From: Thalassospira povalilytica | GTDB taxonomy: Bacteria > Pseudomonadota > Alphaproteobacteria > Rhodospirillales > Thalassospiraceae | NCBI RefSeq assembly: GCF_002844235.1 | Contig: NZ_PGTS01000001.1 | Coordinates: 620,001 to 684,000, forward strand | DNA length: 64,000 nucleotides | Direction: 5' to 3' | In this document: one piece after another, positions 53,073 through 61,071 of the stretch | Numbering within the stretch: position 1 is the first letter of the stretch | Layout of the letters: each line of letters begins with the position of its first letter | The notes under the pieces: model-generated | The model's input: only the letters and a program-made list of their open reading frames with translations | Database searches by the model: none | What the model was told of the DNA's origin: nothing | Position numbers and translations under genes: made by a program

Positions 53073-54083
53073 ATGAAGAATACGGGAAAGTTACTGACAA
53101 TCCTTGCCGGTGTCTTTGGCATCGGGATGAGCGTGAATGTCGCGCAGGCGGAAACGCTGCGGCTGGGGGATTTCCAGTCGACCAGCCATGTCGTGTCGCT
53201 TGAAGGAACAACGCGCTGGATGTTCGCCGTCGAACAGGCAACCAACGGGGCAATAAAATTCGAACATTTTCCGGCACAGCAGGCCGCAAAATCCGCAGCC
53301 CAGCTTGATGCGGTCAATAACGGTATTCTTGATGCGGCCCTGCTTGGCACGCTGTATCACAGTGAAGTCTTGCCGCTGAACTCGGTTATCGGGTTGCCGG
53401 GTTTCTATGGCACGGCGGTGCAGGGGACCGAAGCCCTGCAAAGCATGCTGGCCGAAGGTCCGCTGCGTGACGAGCTTCTTGATGCCGGTGTCATGCCGAT
53501 CTTTGGCTTTGTCCTGCCGCCTTATCAGGTATTGGCCAAAAAGCATCTGGGCGGGGTAAGCGACTGGAAGACGCTTGATATCCGCACGTCTGGTTCGACG
53601 CAGGCGATGACTGCACGCGCGCTTGGTTCGGTTGGTATTTCGATCCCGGGACCGGAAGTCTACACCGCAGTTGAACGCGGACGCCTTGACGGGGTTCTGT
53701 TCCCGCTGGCATCGGTGCCGGGGTACAATTTGCAGGAAGTCGTCAGCCACATTTCGACCAACGGATCGTTTGGCGGTTACAGCTTTGTCATGGTTGTCGG
53801 TCGTGACAAATTCGAAAGCCTGCCGGCTGATGTGCAAAAGATCATGTTGGAAAAAGGCCGTGAAGTTGCAACCCATGTTGCCCGGGTTCAGGATGATTCA
53901 GTAGGCAGCCTTGCTGCGGAATGGAAAGCACAGGGCATTGAGGTCTACCAGTTCAGTGACGCAGAACTCACGGAACTGGGCGATGCGATGCAGCCGGTTA
54001 CCGCAGACTGGATGGAACGTATTGGCGGGGAAAAGGCACAGCTAGTTCTTGATAGCTATCGTGCCCTGACCTCGAAAAAATAA
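53073..54083 (+). CDS. dctP: TRAP transporter substrate-binding protein (DctP family)
   Basis: The 336-residue protein has a Sec signal peptide ending near VAQAETLR and the DctP fold (HVVSLEGTTRWMFAVEQAT; LDIRTSGSTQAMTARALG, with the Arg of the binding site). It is periplasmic. A hairpin between its stop and the dctM gene may favour its expression. Confidence 0.93.
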   Translation: MKNTGKLLTILAGVFGIGMSVNVAQAETLRLGDFQSTSHVVSLEGTTRWMFAVEQATNGAIKFEHFPAQQAAKSAAQLDAVNNGILDAALLGTLYHSEVLPLNSVIGLPGFYGTAVQGTEALQSMLAEGPLRDELLDAGVMPIFGFVLPPYQVLAKKHLGGVSDWKTLDIRTSGSTQAMTARALGSVGISIPGPEVYTAVERGRLDGVLFPLASVPGYNLQEVVSHISTNGSFGGYSFVMVVGRDKFESLPADVQKIMLEKGREVATHVARVQDDSVGSLAAEWKAQGIEVYQFSDAELTELGDAMQPVTADWMERIGGEKAQLVLDSYRALTSKK

Positions 54084-54109
54084 TCATAAATATCCGATAT
54101 TTACCCTGA

Positions 54110-54135
54110 CGGGTGGTTGTGTTCGCAGCCACCCG
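54110..54135 (+). other. Intercistronic hairpin between dctP and dctM
   Basis: CGGGTGGTTG (54110-54119) pairs with CAGCCACCCG (54126-54135), 10 pairs including one G-U, with a 6-base loop. No T run follows. It is in the same position relative to a binding-protein gene as three other hairpins in this window. Confidence 0.65.
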
Positions 54136-54159
54136 CTTCAAGGAGCATTTGTTCCATTC

Positions 54160-55449
54160 ATGTTTACGTTTTTCCTGATCCTCGTCGTTCTTGCGGTGCT
54201 GATGATTTTGCGAATGCCAATTGCATTTGCCATGGGAATTTCAGGTTTCCTTGGCCTTGCCATGCAATTGGGGATGAAGCCGGCACTTTCTGTTCTTGAA
54301 CGGACGTTTTTTGATACGTCGTCATCCTTTATCCTGGTGTCCATTCCGTTATTCATCCTTATGGCGGAATTGCTGACCGCCGGGGACGTGACACGACGCG
54401 CCATTATCGCCTGTCAGAACTGGGTCGGGCATTTCAAGGGCGGACTTGCCATGGCAACGGTTGCGGCATCTGTTCTGTTAGCAGCCCTTGTTGGCAGTTC
54501 GACGGCCTCGACCGCGGCCATGGCCGCGTCGGCCTTTCCGGAAATGCGCAGGCACAAATATCATGATCGCCTTTCGGCTGCCGTCGTTTCGGTCGGTGGG
54601 ACATTGGCCGTGGTGGTTCCGCCAAGTATCGTTCTGGTCGTGTATGGCGTTTTGACCGAAACATCGATTGGCAAACTGTTCATTGCCGGCATCTTGCCGG
54701 GTCTTTTGACCGCAGCGGGTTTGTGTACGGTGATCAAGCTGATTGCCAACCGGACGGACTATGCACCAAAAGGCGATCCGTTTGAATTGCGCAAGGCCGC
54801 GCGATCAAGTGTCAATGTCTTGCCGATTGCCTTGCTGATTGTTGCGGTGATCGGGGCGATTTACGGTGGTTTGACTTCCCCGTCCGAGGCAGCCGCCCTT
54901 GGTGTTATGGGATCGCTTATTGTGGTCCTTGCCCAACGAACCCTGACGATCAAGGGGCTGGGCACATCCATCAGCAGTTCGATCCGCGCCACCGTCATGA
55001 TTGTCGCGATCATTGCCTGTTCGGCGATCTTTTCTAATTATCTGGCATTTACGCGTGTCACCCAAAGCATTCTGGAATTCGTTTCGACCACAGACATGTC
55101 GCGCGAAGTCATTCTGGCCCTGATCGTTTTGATCTTGCTGGTGATGGGGATGTTCATGGATCAGTTGGCGATCTTGTCGCTGGCCATGCCATTGGCGTTT
55201 CCGACTGCCATGGCGCTTGGTTATGATGCGATCTGGTTCGGGATCATTGCGACCAAAACAGTCGAGATCGGTCTTCTGACCCCGCCGCTTGGTTTGAATG
55301 CCTACGTGGCTTCCGCGCAAACCGGGGTGCCGTTAGGGACAATTTTCCGCGGAATTGTACCCTTCCTGATCATGGAGATCATTGTTCTGATCGGATTGAT
55401 CATGTTCCCGGAAGTGACACTGTTTTTGCCGGATCTGATGGGAAAGTGA
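54160..55449 (+). CDS. dctM: TRAP transporter large permease subunit (DctM family)
   Basis: The 429-residue membrane protein has DctM motifs (ALVGSSTASTAAMAAS; GGTLAVVVPPSIVLV; LLTPPLGLNAYVAS). It is the translocator of the DctQPM set tied to the acyl-CoA ligase operon. The ATG at 54160 is 15 bases from AGGAG, a long spacing, but no alternative in-frame start is present. Confidence 0.94.
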   Translation: MFTFFLILVVLAVLMILRMPIAFAMGISGFLGLAMQLGMKPALSVLERTFFDTSSSFILVSIPLFILMAELLTAGDVTRRAIIACQNWVGHFKGGLAMATVAASVLLAALVGSSTASTAAMAASAFPEMRRHKYHDRLSAAVVSVGGTLAVVVPPSIVLVVYGVLTETSIGKLFIAGILPGLLTAAGLCTVIKLIANRTDYAPKGDPFELRKAARSSVNVLPIALLIVAVIGAIYGGLTSPSEAAALGVMGSLIVVLAQRTLTIKGLGTSISSSIRATVMIVAIIACSAIFSNYLAFTRVTQSILEFVSTTDMSREVILALIVLILLVMGMFMDQLAILSLAMPLAFPTAMALGYDAIWFGIIATKTVEIGLLTPPLGLNAYVASAQTGVPLGTIFRGIVPFLIMEIIVLIGLIMFPEVTLFLPDLMGK

Positions 55450-55580
55450 TCTTTTGAACGGGCGCGCCCGGCGGGTCGGTATCCGGGCAAAATCGGCAAT
55501 TGTTATTTATCTTATCAACTTGTTTTACAAGTTGGCATTGGGTAGTTTTGGTCTTTGTTTGCCCCAATGAAAGTCTGATC

Positions 55581-56519
55581 ATGACCCGGTCTGTTCTTGC
55601 GATTACGGATATTCGTCCTGCCTATACCGTGCAGCTTGCCAAGCGATATGACCTTCTTCGTTATGATCAGATCGATGACAAGGCGGCGTTTCTTGATCGC
55701 ATGGGCGACAAGATAACTGCTGTTGTGACTTCGGCCAGGTTTGGACTGTCTGTCGATCTGATGGACCGGCTGCCAAATCTTGAAGTGATTACAAGTTTCG
55801 GGGTCGGGTATGACCAGATTGATCTCGAGGCGTGCCGGGCGCGCGGAATCCGGGTTTCAATTACCCCCGATATCCTGACAGATGACGTTGCCGATACTGC
55901 CATCATGTTGATGCATGCGACCTTGCGCAAACTGGTTGCCGGTGATGACTGGGCGCGCAGTGGCAAATGGGCATCGGTCGGGCCGATGGCATTGACCCGC
56001 TCAGTGCGGGGCAAGAGACTTGGCATTGTCGGCCTGGGCCGGATCGGTCAGGCGATTGCATCGCGTGCCGCGCCAAGCGGGCTTGAAATCGGTTATTTCG
56101 GACGCAATGCAAAGCCGGTCGATTACCGGTTTTTTGATCGTTTGACCGATCTGGCGACATGGGCCGATATCCTGATGCTGTCCTGTCCGGGCGGGCCCGC
56201 AACAGAGGGGATCATCAATGCCGATGTGCTGGCGGCATTGGGGGAAAACGGCTTTGTTGTCAATGTGGCGCGCGGTTCTGTCATTGACGAGCCTGCCCTG
56301 ATCAAGGCCCTTGAAGCCGGGCGGATTGCCGGTGCCGGGCTCGATGTTTTTTATAACGAACCAAACATGGACCGGGCTTTTGCCGCGTTAGAAAACGTCG
56401 TTCTGTATCCGCATCATGCCAGCGGTACTGTTGAAACCCGCGATGCCATGGCGCAGCTTGTTGTTGATAATCTTGATGCCTGGGATACGCGCGGGGAACT
56501 GATCACGCCGGTCGCGTGA
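55581..56519 (+). CDS. D-isomer-specific 2-hydroxyacid dehydrogenase (hydroxypyruvate/glyoxylate reductase-like)
   Basis: The 312-residue protein has the NAD-binding motif GIVGLGRIGQAIASR and the catalytic Arg in NVARGSVIDE, Glu in NEP and His in YPHHASGT. Family members reduce glyoxylate, hydroxypyruvate or related 2-keto acids. It follows dctM after 131 bases and may belong to the same unit. The upstream in-frame extension lacks coding character, so 55581 is chosen. Confidence 0.89.
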   Translation: MTRSVLAITDIRPAYTVQLAKRYDLLRYDQIDDKAAFLDRMGDKITAVVTSARFGLSVDLMDRLPNLEVITSFGVGYDQIDLEACRARGIRVSITPDILTDDVADTAIMLMHATLRKLVAGDDWARSGKWASVGPMALTRSVRGKRLGIVGLGRIGQAIASRAAPSGLEIGYFGRNAKPVDYRFFDRLTDLATWADILMLSCPGGPATEGIINADVLAALGENGFVVNVARGSVIDEPALIKALEAGRIAGAGLDVFYNEPNMDRAFAALENVVLYPHHASGTVETRDAMAQLVVDNLDAWDTRGELITPVA

Positions 56520-56596
56520 CCGCGAATGTGACCAGTTGCCAGGCCCCCTGATCTTTGATCTTGGCGGGCAATTGCCGGTCGGGATAATGTAGCGTC

Positions 56597-56962
56597 ATGA
56601 CAGACGAAAATCTTACGGTCCGACTGAAAATTGAACTGCCCGACGGTGTTCGGCTTGGCTATGGCAAGGTCGATCTGCTGCGGGCGGTGGATGCGCATCA
56701 CTCGATCTCGGCAGCGGCGCGGTCGATGGGGATGTCCTATCGCCGGGCGTGGTTGCTGATTGACGAGCTTAATCGCAGCTTTGCCGATCCGGTGATTGAA
56801 ACAAGCATCGGCGGGCGCGGCCATGGCGGTGCAAGGTTGACCGCCACCGGCATGCGGGTGATCGAACTTTACGAAGCAGCCTGCACAAAGGCCCGGGCCG
56901 CCCTTGATGACGAGCTTTGCGAACTTGCGGGCCTGCTTGGTTCGGATATGCCAAATAATTGA
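56597..56962 (+). CDS. modE: ModE-type molybdate regulator, HTH domain only
   Basis: The 121-residue protein consists of the ModE/LysR-like winged HTH (SISAAARSMGMSYRRAWLLID, GGRGHGGARLTATG) with a short tail. The molybdate-binding Mop/TOBE domains found in full-length ModE are absent. It converges on the modABC operon, and the modA upstream region has a ModE box, so it is likely the mod repressor. How it senses molybdate is not clear. Confidence 0.87.
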   Translation: MTDENLTVRLKIELPDGVRLGYGKVDLLRAVDAHHSISAAARSMGMSYRRAWLLIDELNRSFADPVIETSIGGRGHGGARLTATGMRVIELYEAACTKARAALDDELCELAGLLGSDMPNN

Positions 56963-56973
56963 ATTTCAATATT

Positions 56974-56987
56974 TGTTAGCGCTAACA
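56974..56987. promoter_or_regulatory. Perfect palindrome TGTTAGCGCTAACA
   Basis: A 14-bp perfect palindrome sits in the 28-base gap between the convergent modE and modC stops. Its sequence is like LacI-family operators for sugar regulons, but no LacI gene or promoter is close. It might be a binding site, or chance. Confidence 0.45.
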
Positions 56988-56990
56988 TCA

Positions 56991-58130
56991 TCAGATCGCC
57001 TGGTCGGCAACCTGACCGTCGACCGTGACGGATTTGATGACAGCGAAGACTTTCTGACCAAGACCGAGTTTCAGGCGGTGTGCCGACCATCGGGTGATGC
57101 GGGCATGCAGGACCGGTTGGCCATTTGCTGTGTCGTGTTGATGGCGGCCATCCGGATCATGGCCAAGCCGCAGGCTGATATCGACGGTATCGCGGTTTTC
57201 CTGGCTGATCTTGGTGATGGTGACCGGAATGACGTTATTGGCACTGATGCCGGTCGGTGCGGTTTTCGCGATCATGACATCGCGCGCACGGATATGCAGC
57301 CTGACATTCGGATTGGCCGGACGGCCGAGATAGGGCACAACAAGCCGTTGTCCGGCGCAATCAAGAAAACTGACTTCGGCCTTGGGATCGCGACTGACAA
57401 TCCGGGCCGAAAGAACGGTACCGGCATCAAACCGACCGGCGAGGGGGGGCAAGTCGGTGCGACCCAGCATTTCAAATACCGATCCGCTGGCCAGTGTTTT
57501 GCCCTGATCAATCACCACCATATGGTCGGCAAGCCGTGCAACTTCGTCAATCGCATGGGTGACATAAAGCATCGGTATTTTGCGATGATCACGAAGCCAT
57601 TCGAAATAGGGCAGGATTTCCTGTTTGCGGGCATGATCAAGTGCCGATAGCGGTTCATCGAGCAGCAGGATATCGGGGTTTGATAACAGCGCACGGCCAA
57701 GAGAGACGCGCTGTTTTTCCCCGCCGGAAAGTGCGGCAGGACGGCGTCCCATCAGCGGCAGAATGCCCAGCATTTCAAGGATGGCGCTTTGTTCTTCGCG
57801 CGGCAGTTTCTGTGCATTGCGGCGCGCCCCGAAATACAGATTTTCACTGACAGTTTTATGGGGAAACAGGCGAGCATCCTGAAACACATAGCCGACCCGC
57901 CGTTTCCGTGCGGGCAAATTGATCCGTTGGCGATGGTCAAAGACAACCCGGTCACTGATTTCGATATGGCCCTGACGGGGTGTTTCCAACCCGGCGATAA
58001 TATTGATCAGACTGGTCTTGCCACTGCCCGATGGCCCGAACAGGGCGGTGATGCCGGTATCAGGAATGTGGAAGTCCGCATCCAGATCAAATTTGCCAAG
58101 CTTGTGGCTGATCGAAACAGTGATGCTCAT
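56991..58130 (-). CDS. modC: Molybdate ABC transporter ATP-binding protein
   Basis: The 379-residue ATPase has Walker A GPSGSGKTS, signature LSGGEKQRVSLGRAL, Walker B ILLLDEPLSALD and a C-terminal TOBE/Mop domain (about residues 290-365). ModC drives molybdate import and is regulated by the Mop domain in some species. Its start overlaps modB by 4 bases. Confidence 0.95.
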   Translation of the reverse strand: MSITVSISHKLGKFDLDADFHIPDTGITALFGPSGSGKTSLINIIAGLETPRQGHIEISDRVVFDHRQRINLPARKRRVGYVFQDARLFPHKTVSENLYFGARRNAQKLPREEQSAILEMLGILPLMGRRPAALSGGEKQRVSLGRALLSNPDILLLDEPLSALDHARKQEILPYFEWLRDHRKIPMLYVTHAIDEVARLADHMVVIDQGKTLASGSVFEMLGRTDLPPLAGRFDAGTVLSARIVSRDPKAEVSFLDCAGQRLVVPYLGRPANPNVRLHIRARDVMIAKTAPTGISANNVIPVTITKISQENRDTVDISLRLGHDPDGRHQHDTANGQPVLHARITRWSAHRLKLGLGQKVFAVIKSVTVDGQVADQAI

Positions 58131-58819
58131 GCCAGTGCCCTTTTGCGGATGTGGCGCATGGCAATTTCAGACAGTAACAATCCGGCAAAAGCCAAGCCGA
58201 TCGACAGGGCAGCCAGCCGTGCCGCGGCAAGTTCGCCGCCCGGTGTCTGAATGGCGGTATAGATCGCAAGCGGCAATGTCCGTGTTTCGCCGGGAATATT
58301 GGAAACAAAGGTAATGATTGCGCCAAATTCGCCCAAACTGGCAGCAAAGGCCGTAATCGCACCGGCAATGATCCCCGGAAGTGCAAGTGGCAATGTCAGC
58401 GAGAAAAAGCGATCAACCGGCCCTGCGCCAAGTGTTTCAGCGGCCTGATAAAGGCCGTGATTGACGTTTTCAAGGCTGAGCCGGATGGCCCGGACCTGAA
58501 ACGGGAAACTGACAATGGCCGATGCCAATGCCGCCCCGGTCCAGCTAAAGACAAAGCGGATATCAAAGGTTTCATAAAGCCACGAGCCAAGCGGGGCGCG
58601 GGTGCCAAACCCGATCAAAAGCAAATAGCCCATCACCACCGGCGGCAGGATCAGCGGCAAATGCACGATGGCATCAAGGATGAAGCGCCCCGGAAACCGG
58701 CCCAGTGCAAGTGCTGTGGCGACAAGAATGGCAAAGGGCAGGGCGCATAAAACAGCAACGCCCGAAATCCGCAAGCTCAGTAAAAGGGCCTCGATTTCGG
58801 TGGGCGTTAAACTGATCAT
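58127..58819 (-). CDS. modB: Molybdate ABC transporter permease
   Basis: The 230-residue membrane protein has five to six helices and the EAA-like loop GLYQAAETLGAGPVDRFF. It overlaps modA and modC by 4 bases each, so the three genes are one coupled operon. It forms the molybdate channel. Confidence 0.94.
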   Translation of the reverse strand: MISLTPTEIEALLLSLRISGVAVLCALPFAILVATALALGRFPGRFILDAIVHLPLILPPVVMGYLLLIGFGTRAPLGSWLYETFDIRFVFSWTGAALASAIVSFPFQVRAIRLSLENVNHGLYQAAETLGAGPVDRFFSLTLPLALPGIIAGAITAFAASLGEFGAIITFVSNIPGETRTLPLAIYTAIQTPGGELAAARLAALSIGLAFAGLLLSEIAMRHIRKRALA

Positions 58820-59610
58820 TGCGGGGGCGTACCTGTTTTGAGTGTCTCAACCGGATCAAAGCCATAATCGGCAAAAATTCGACCCGCGTCATCCCCCAAA
58901 AGCCAGGCAAGGAATTTTGTGTTGCGATCGGTATGTGCATCCCTGGTCAGGGCGACCGGATAGGTGATGGGGAGATGGCTGTCTTTGGGGAAGGTTGCGA
59001 CAATTTTGACATCTTGTGCAATTGCCGCGTCGGTGCCATACACAATTCCGAATGGCGCCTCGCCGCGCTCCACCAGGGCAAGGGCCGCACGCACATTATC
59101 AGCGCGCGCAAGACGGGATGACAGTTCATCCCACTGCCCCAGTTTGGAAAGCGCCTGCTTGGCATAAATACCGGCAGGAACATGGTCCGGGTCGCCAACC
59201 GCAATCCGGTCATCTTTTCCCAGCAGTGCCACAAGTCCAGGGTCCCCGGTCAGGGAAACCGTTTCAACCGGACTGTCGGTTGGCGCAATCACCACCAGCG
59301 AATTGGCAACAACATCGTGGCGCGTGCCCGGCGCGATCATGTCCTGATCAGACAGCCAGTCCATCCATTTCTGATTGGCCGAGATGAAGATATCTGCCGG
59401 TGCCCCCGCCGCGATTTGCCGGGCGAGTGTCGATGAACTGGCAAATGACATCTGAATATGATCGCCGGTTTGGTCTTCATAAGGCCGGGCTGCTGCGGTC
59501 ATTGCATTGGTCAGGCTGGCCGCAGCAAAAACCGTAATGGTGTCCGCGCGAACGGAAAGTGACGCAAAAAGAATCACCGGAAGAACAAGAAAAGGGGCGA
59601 GATAGCGCAT
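58816..59610 (-). CDS. modA: Molybdate-binding periplasmic protein
   Basis: The 264-residue protein has a signal peptide ending near SVRADTITV and the ModA motifs FAAASLTNAM and FASSSTLARQIAAGAPADIF, which bind the oxyanion, plus FGIVYGTDA. It is periplasmic. A ModE box 31 bases upstream of its start indicates molybdate repression. Confidence 0.94.
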   Translation of the reverse strand: MRYLAPFLVLPVILFASLSVRADTITVFAAASLTNAMTAAARPYEDQTGDHIQMSFASSSTLARQIAAGAPADIFISANQKWMDWLSDQDMIAPGTRHDVVANSLVVIAPTDSPVETVSLTGDPGLVALLGKDDRIAVGDPDHVPAGIYAKQALSKLGQWDELSSRLARADNVRAALALVERGEAPFGIVYGTDAAIAQDVKIVATFPKDSHLPITYPVALTRDAHTDRNTKFLAWLLGDDAGRIFADYGFDPVETLKTGTPPQ

Positions 59611-59640
59611 GGGGCAGGGTTCCTGACCGGTTATGATATA

Positions 59641-59666
59641 TCGTTATATTTCATTGGATATAGCGA
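59641..59666. promoter_or_regulatory. ModE-box operator upstream of modABC
   Basis: TCGTTATAT (59641-59649) and ATATAGCGA (59658-59666) form an inverted repeat with an 8-base spacer and one mismatch. This matches the E. coli ModE consensus layout (CGNTATATA-N-TATANCG). It lies 31-56 bases upstream of modA, over the likely promoter. Confidence 0.82.
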
Positions 59667-59740
59667 CGCGTCAAGCAATTGATGCGATGGCCATTATGCG
59701 TATCGGGTGCCTTATGGCGGGTTCGTGTCCGCATAAACAA

Positions 59741-59763
59741 ACAGCCCGCAAAAAGCGGGCTGT
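59741..59763 (-). terminator. Intrinsic terminator of the small membrane protein gene
   Basis: ACAGCCCGC (59741-59749) pairs with GCGGGCTGT (59755-59763) with a 5-base A loop, and on the minus strand TTTGTTT follows. It is 32 bases after the minus-strand hypothetical gene. Confidence 0.75.
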
Positions 59764-59794
59764 CGGGATCGGGTGATGAAGAATTCGGCGGTGG

Positions 59795-60313
59795 TTACTG
59801 GCAGACCGCCGCGCGCAGCGGATCGTCAGCATCCATGTCAAACCATTCCGTCATGTCGGTCGGAAAGCCGTTTTCATCAAGATTGTTATCGGCAGTGATA
59901 TAGCCGCGTTTGCCCGATGCACAGTCCACAAGATGGGTCAGTGCCAGTGTTTCGGCACCTTTTTTCAGCAGCAATGTGGTGACCCGTTTCTGATCAGGAT
60001 TGCCGGGATTGGTGACAAGCTTGTCACGGTCAATGGCGGTAAAGCGATTGATCGGCGCAGAAATCAGGGTCCAGGGGGCGAACGGGTTTTCGTCGGTGAA
60101 GGTCTGAATAACGGTGATGGTATCGGGAAGGCGGGCGTCATAGCGTTCAAACCAGCTATATTCATCCCAGATCATATAGCAGAACATCGCAACAGCCGCG
60201 ATGAAGGGGATGACATATTTCGGTGCCTTGCGCCCCCACAGGCGAAAAAGCAACATGACCACCCCGGCCGCAGCAAACCCAACGACAACCGTCGTGAAAA
60301 TAAAGACATACAT
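59795..60313 (-). CDS. Hypothetical membrane protein
   Basis: The 172-residue protein has two N-terminal transmembrane helices (about residues 1-24 and 34-48) and a soluble C-terminal part with Cys151-like and Asp-rich end (MDADDPLRAAVCQ). I do not recognise the family. It has its own terminator and is not clearly part of an operon; the modABC genes lie upstream of the terminator, the exonuclease gene 63 bases away in the same direction. Confidence 0.75.
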   Translation of the reverse strand: MYVFIFTTVVVGFAAAGVVMLLFRLWGRKAPKYVIPFIAAVAMFCYMIWDEYSWFERYDARLPDTITVIQTFTDENPFAPWTLISAPINRFTAIDRDKLVTNPGNPDQKRVTTLLLKKGAETLALTHLVDCASGKRGYITADNNLDENGFPTDMTEWFDMDADDPLRAAVCQ

Positions 60314-60376
60314 GCGTGCGGCTCCCAGTTCCCTGTTATATTTGTTCGGGCCTTTTTTTAATGCCCTATCATCGGA

Positions 60377-61066
60377 TTAGCGCAGTATCCGGTTGAGCTC
60401 AAGTTCGCCTTTTGGATCACGTTTGGCAATCTGTGCCAGAAACAGCCCCGAGGCGGCAATTGCATCGGACAATGCGTTGTGGGCGCGAAATGGTGGCAGG
60501 TTATGACTGCGTCGCAAATTATCAAGTTTCAGCGCCCCAGATTTCATCGGTTGCCCGCTGCGATGCAGGTCGCGCAATGCCAGAACCAGGGTATCAACCG
60601 TTGGAATTTGCAGTGGCGCACCAAAACATCGTTTGCAGGCCTGACCCAAAAAGCCGAGCTCGATCGGGGCGTGATGCGATATCAGAACCCGGCCAGCCAT
60701 TTGGGGCAGCAAATGTTCCAGTGCGGTGGCAATGTCGGGGGCATCGGCCACGTCGCTGTCAAAGATGCGGTGAACAACAACCGAACTTTCACGAAGTTCT
60801 CCGCGCGGGCGAACCAGAATATGTTCGCAGCTGGCGAAATCGACACCAAGCTGGCGGATAATCACCCAGCCCAGGCTGACGATCTCGTCGCGTTTGGGAT
60901 CAAGACCCGTGGTTTCGAGATCAAGGGCGATAAATTCGGTTTCCATCACGGACCGGGCCGGATCGGCAGGCGGGATATCATAATAGCGGCGCAACGGGCC
61001 GGTGGCCTTGCGCTGGATGAAATCGCGATAGAGCTGACTGTCGAAGATTTTCTGGCGCAACCCCAT
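60377..61066 (-). CDS. DEDDh 3'-5' exonuclease (DnaQ/PolC-epsilon-like)
   Basis: The 229-residue protein has the exonuclease motifs FIALDLETTGL (Asp-Glu), a middle HHAPIELGFL and the late HNALSDAIAA with catalytic His and Asp. It degrades single-stranded DNA or oligonucleotides. It starts 5 bases after the DUF294 gene. The same pairing with DUF294 proteins and symporters recurs in many proteobacteria from memory. Confidence 0.92.
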   Translation of the reverse strand: MGLRQKIFDSQLYRDFIQRKATGPLRRYYDIPPADPARSVMETEFIALDLETTGLDPKRDEIVSLGWVIIRQLGVDFASCEHILVRPRGELRESSVVVHRIFDSDVADAPDIATALEHLLPQMAGRVLISHHAPIELGFLGQACKRCFGAPLQIPTVDTLVLALRDLHRSGQPMKSGALKLDNLRRSHNLPPFRAHNALSDAIAASGLFLAQIAKRDPKGELELNRILR

Positions 61067-61071
61067 ACCGA

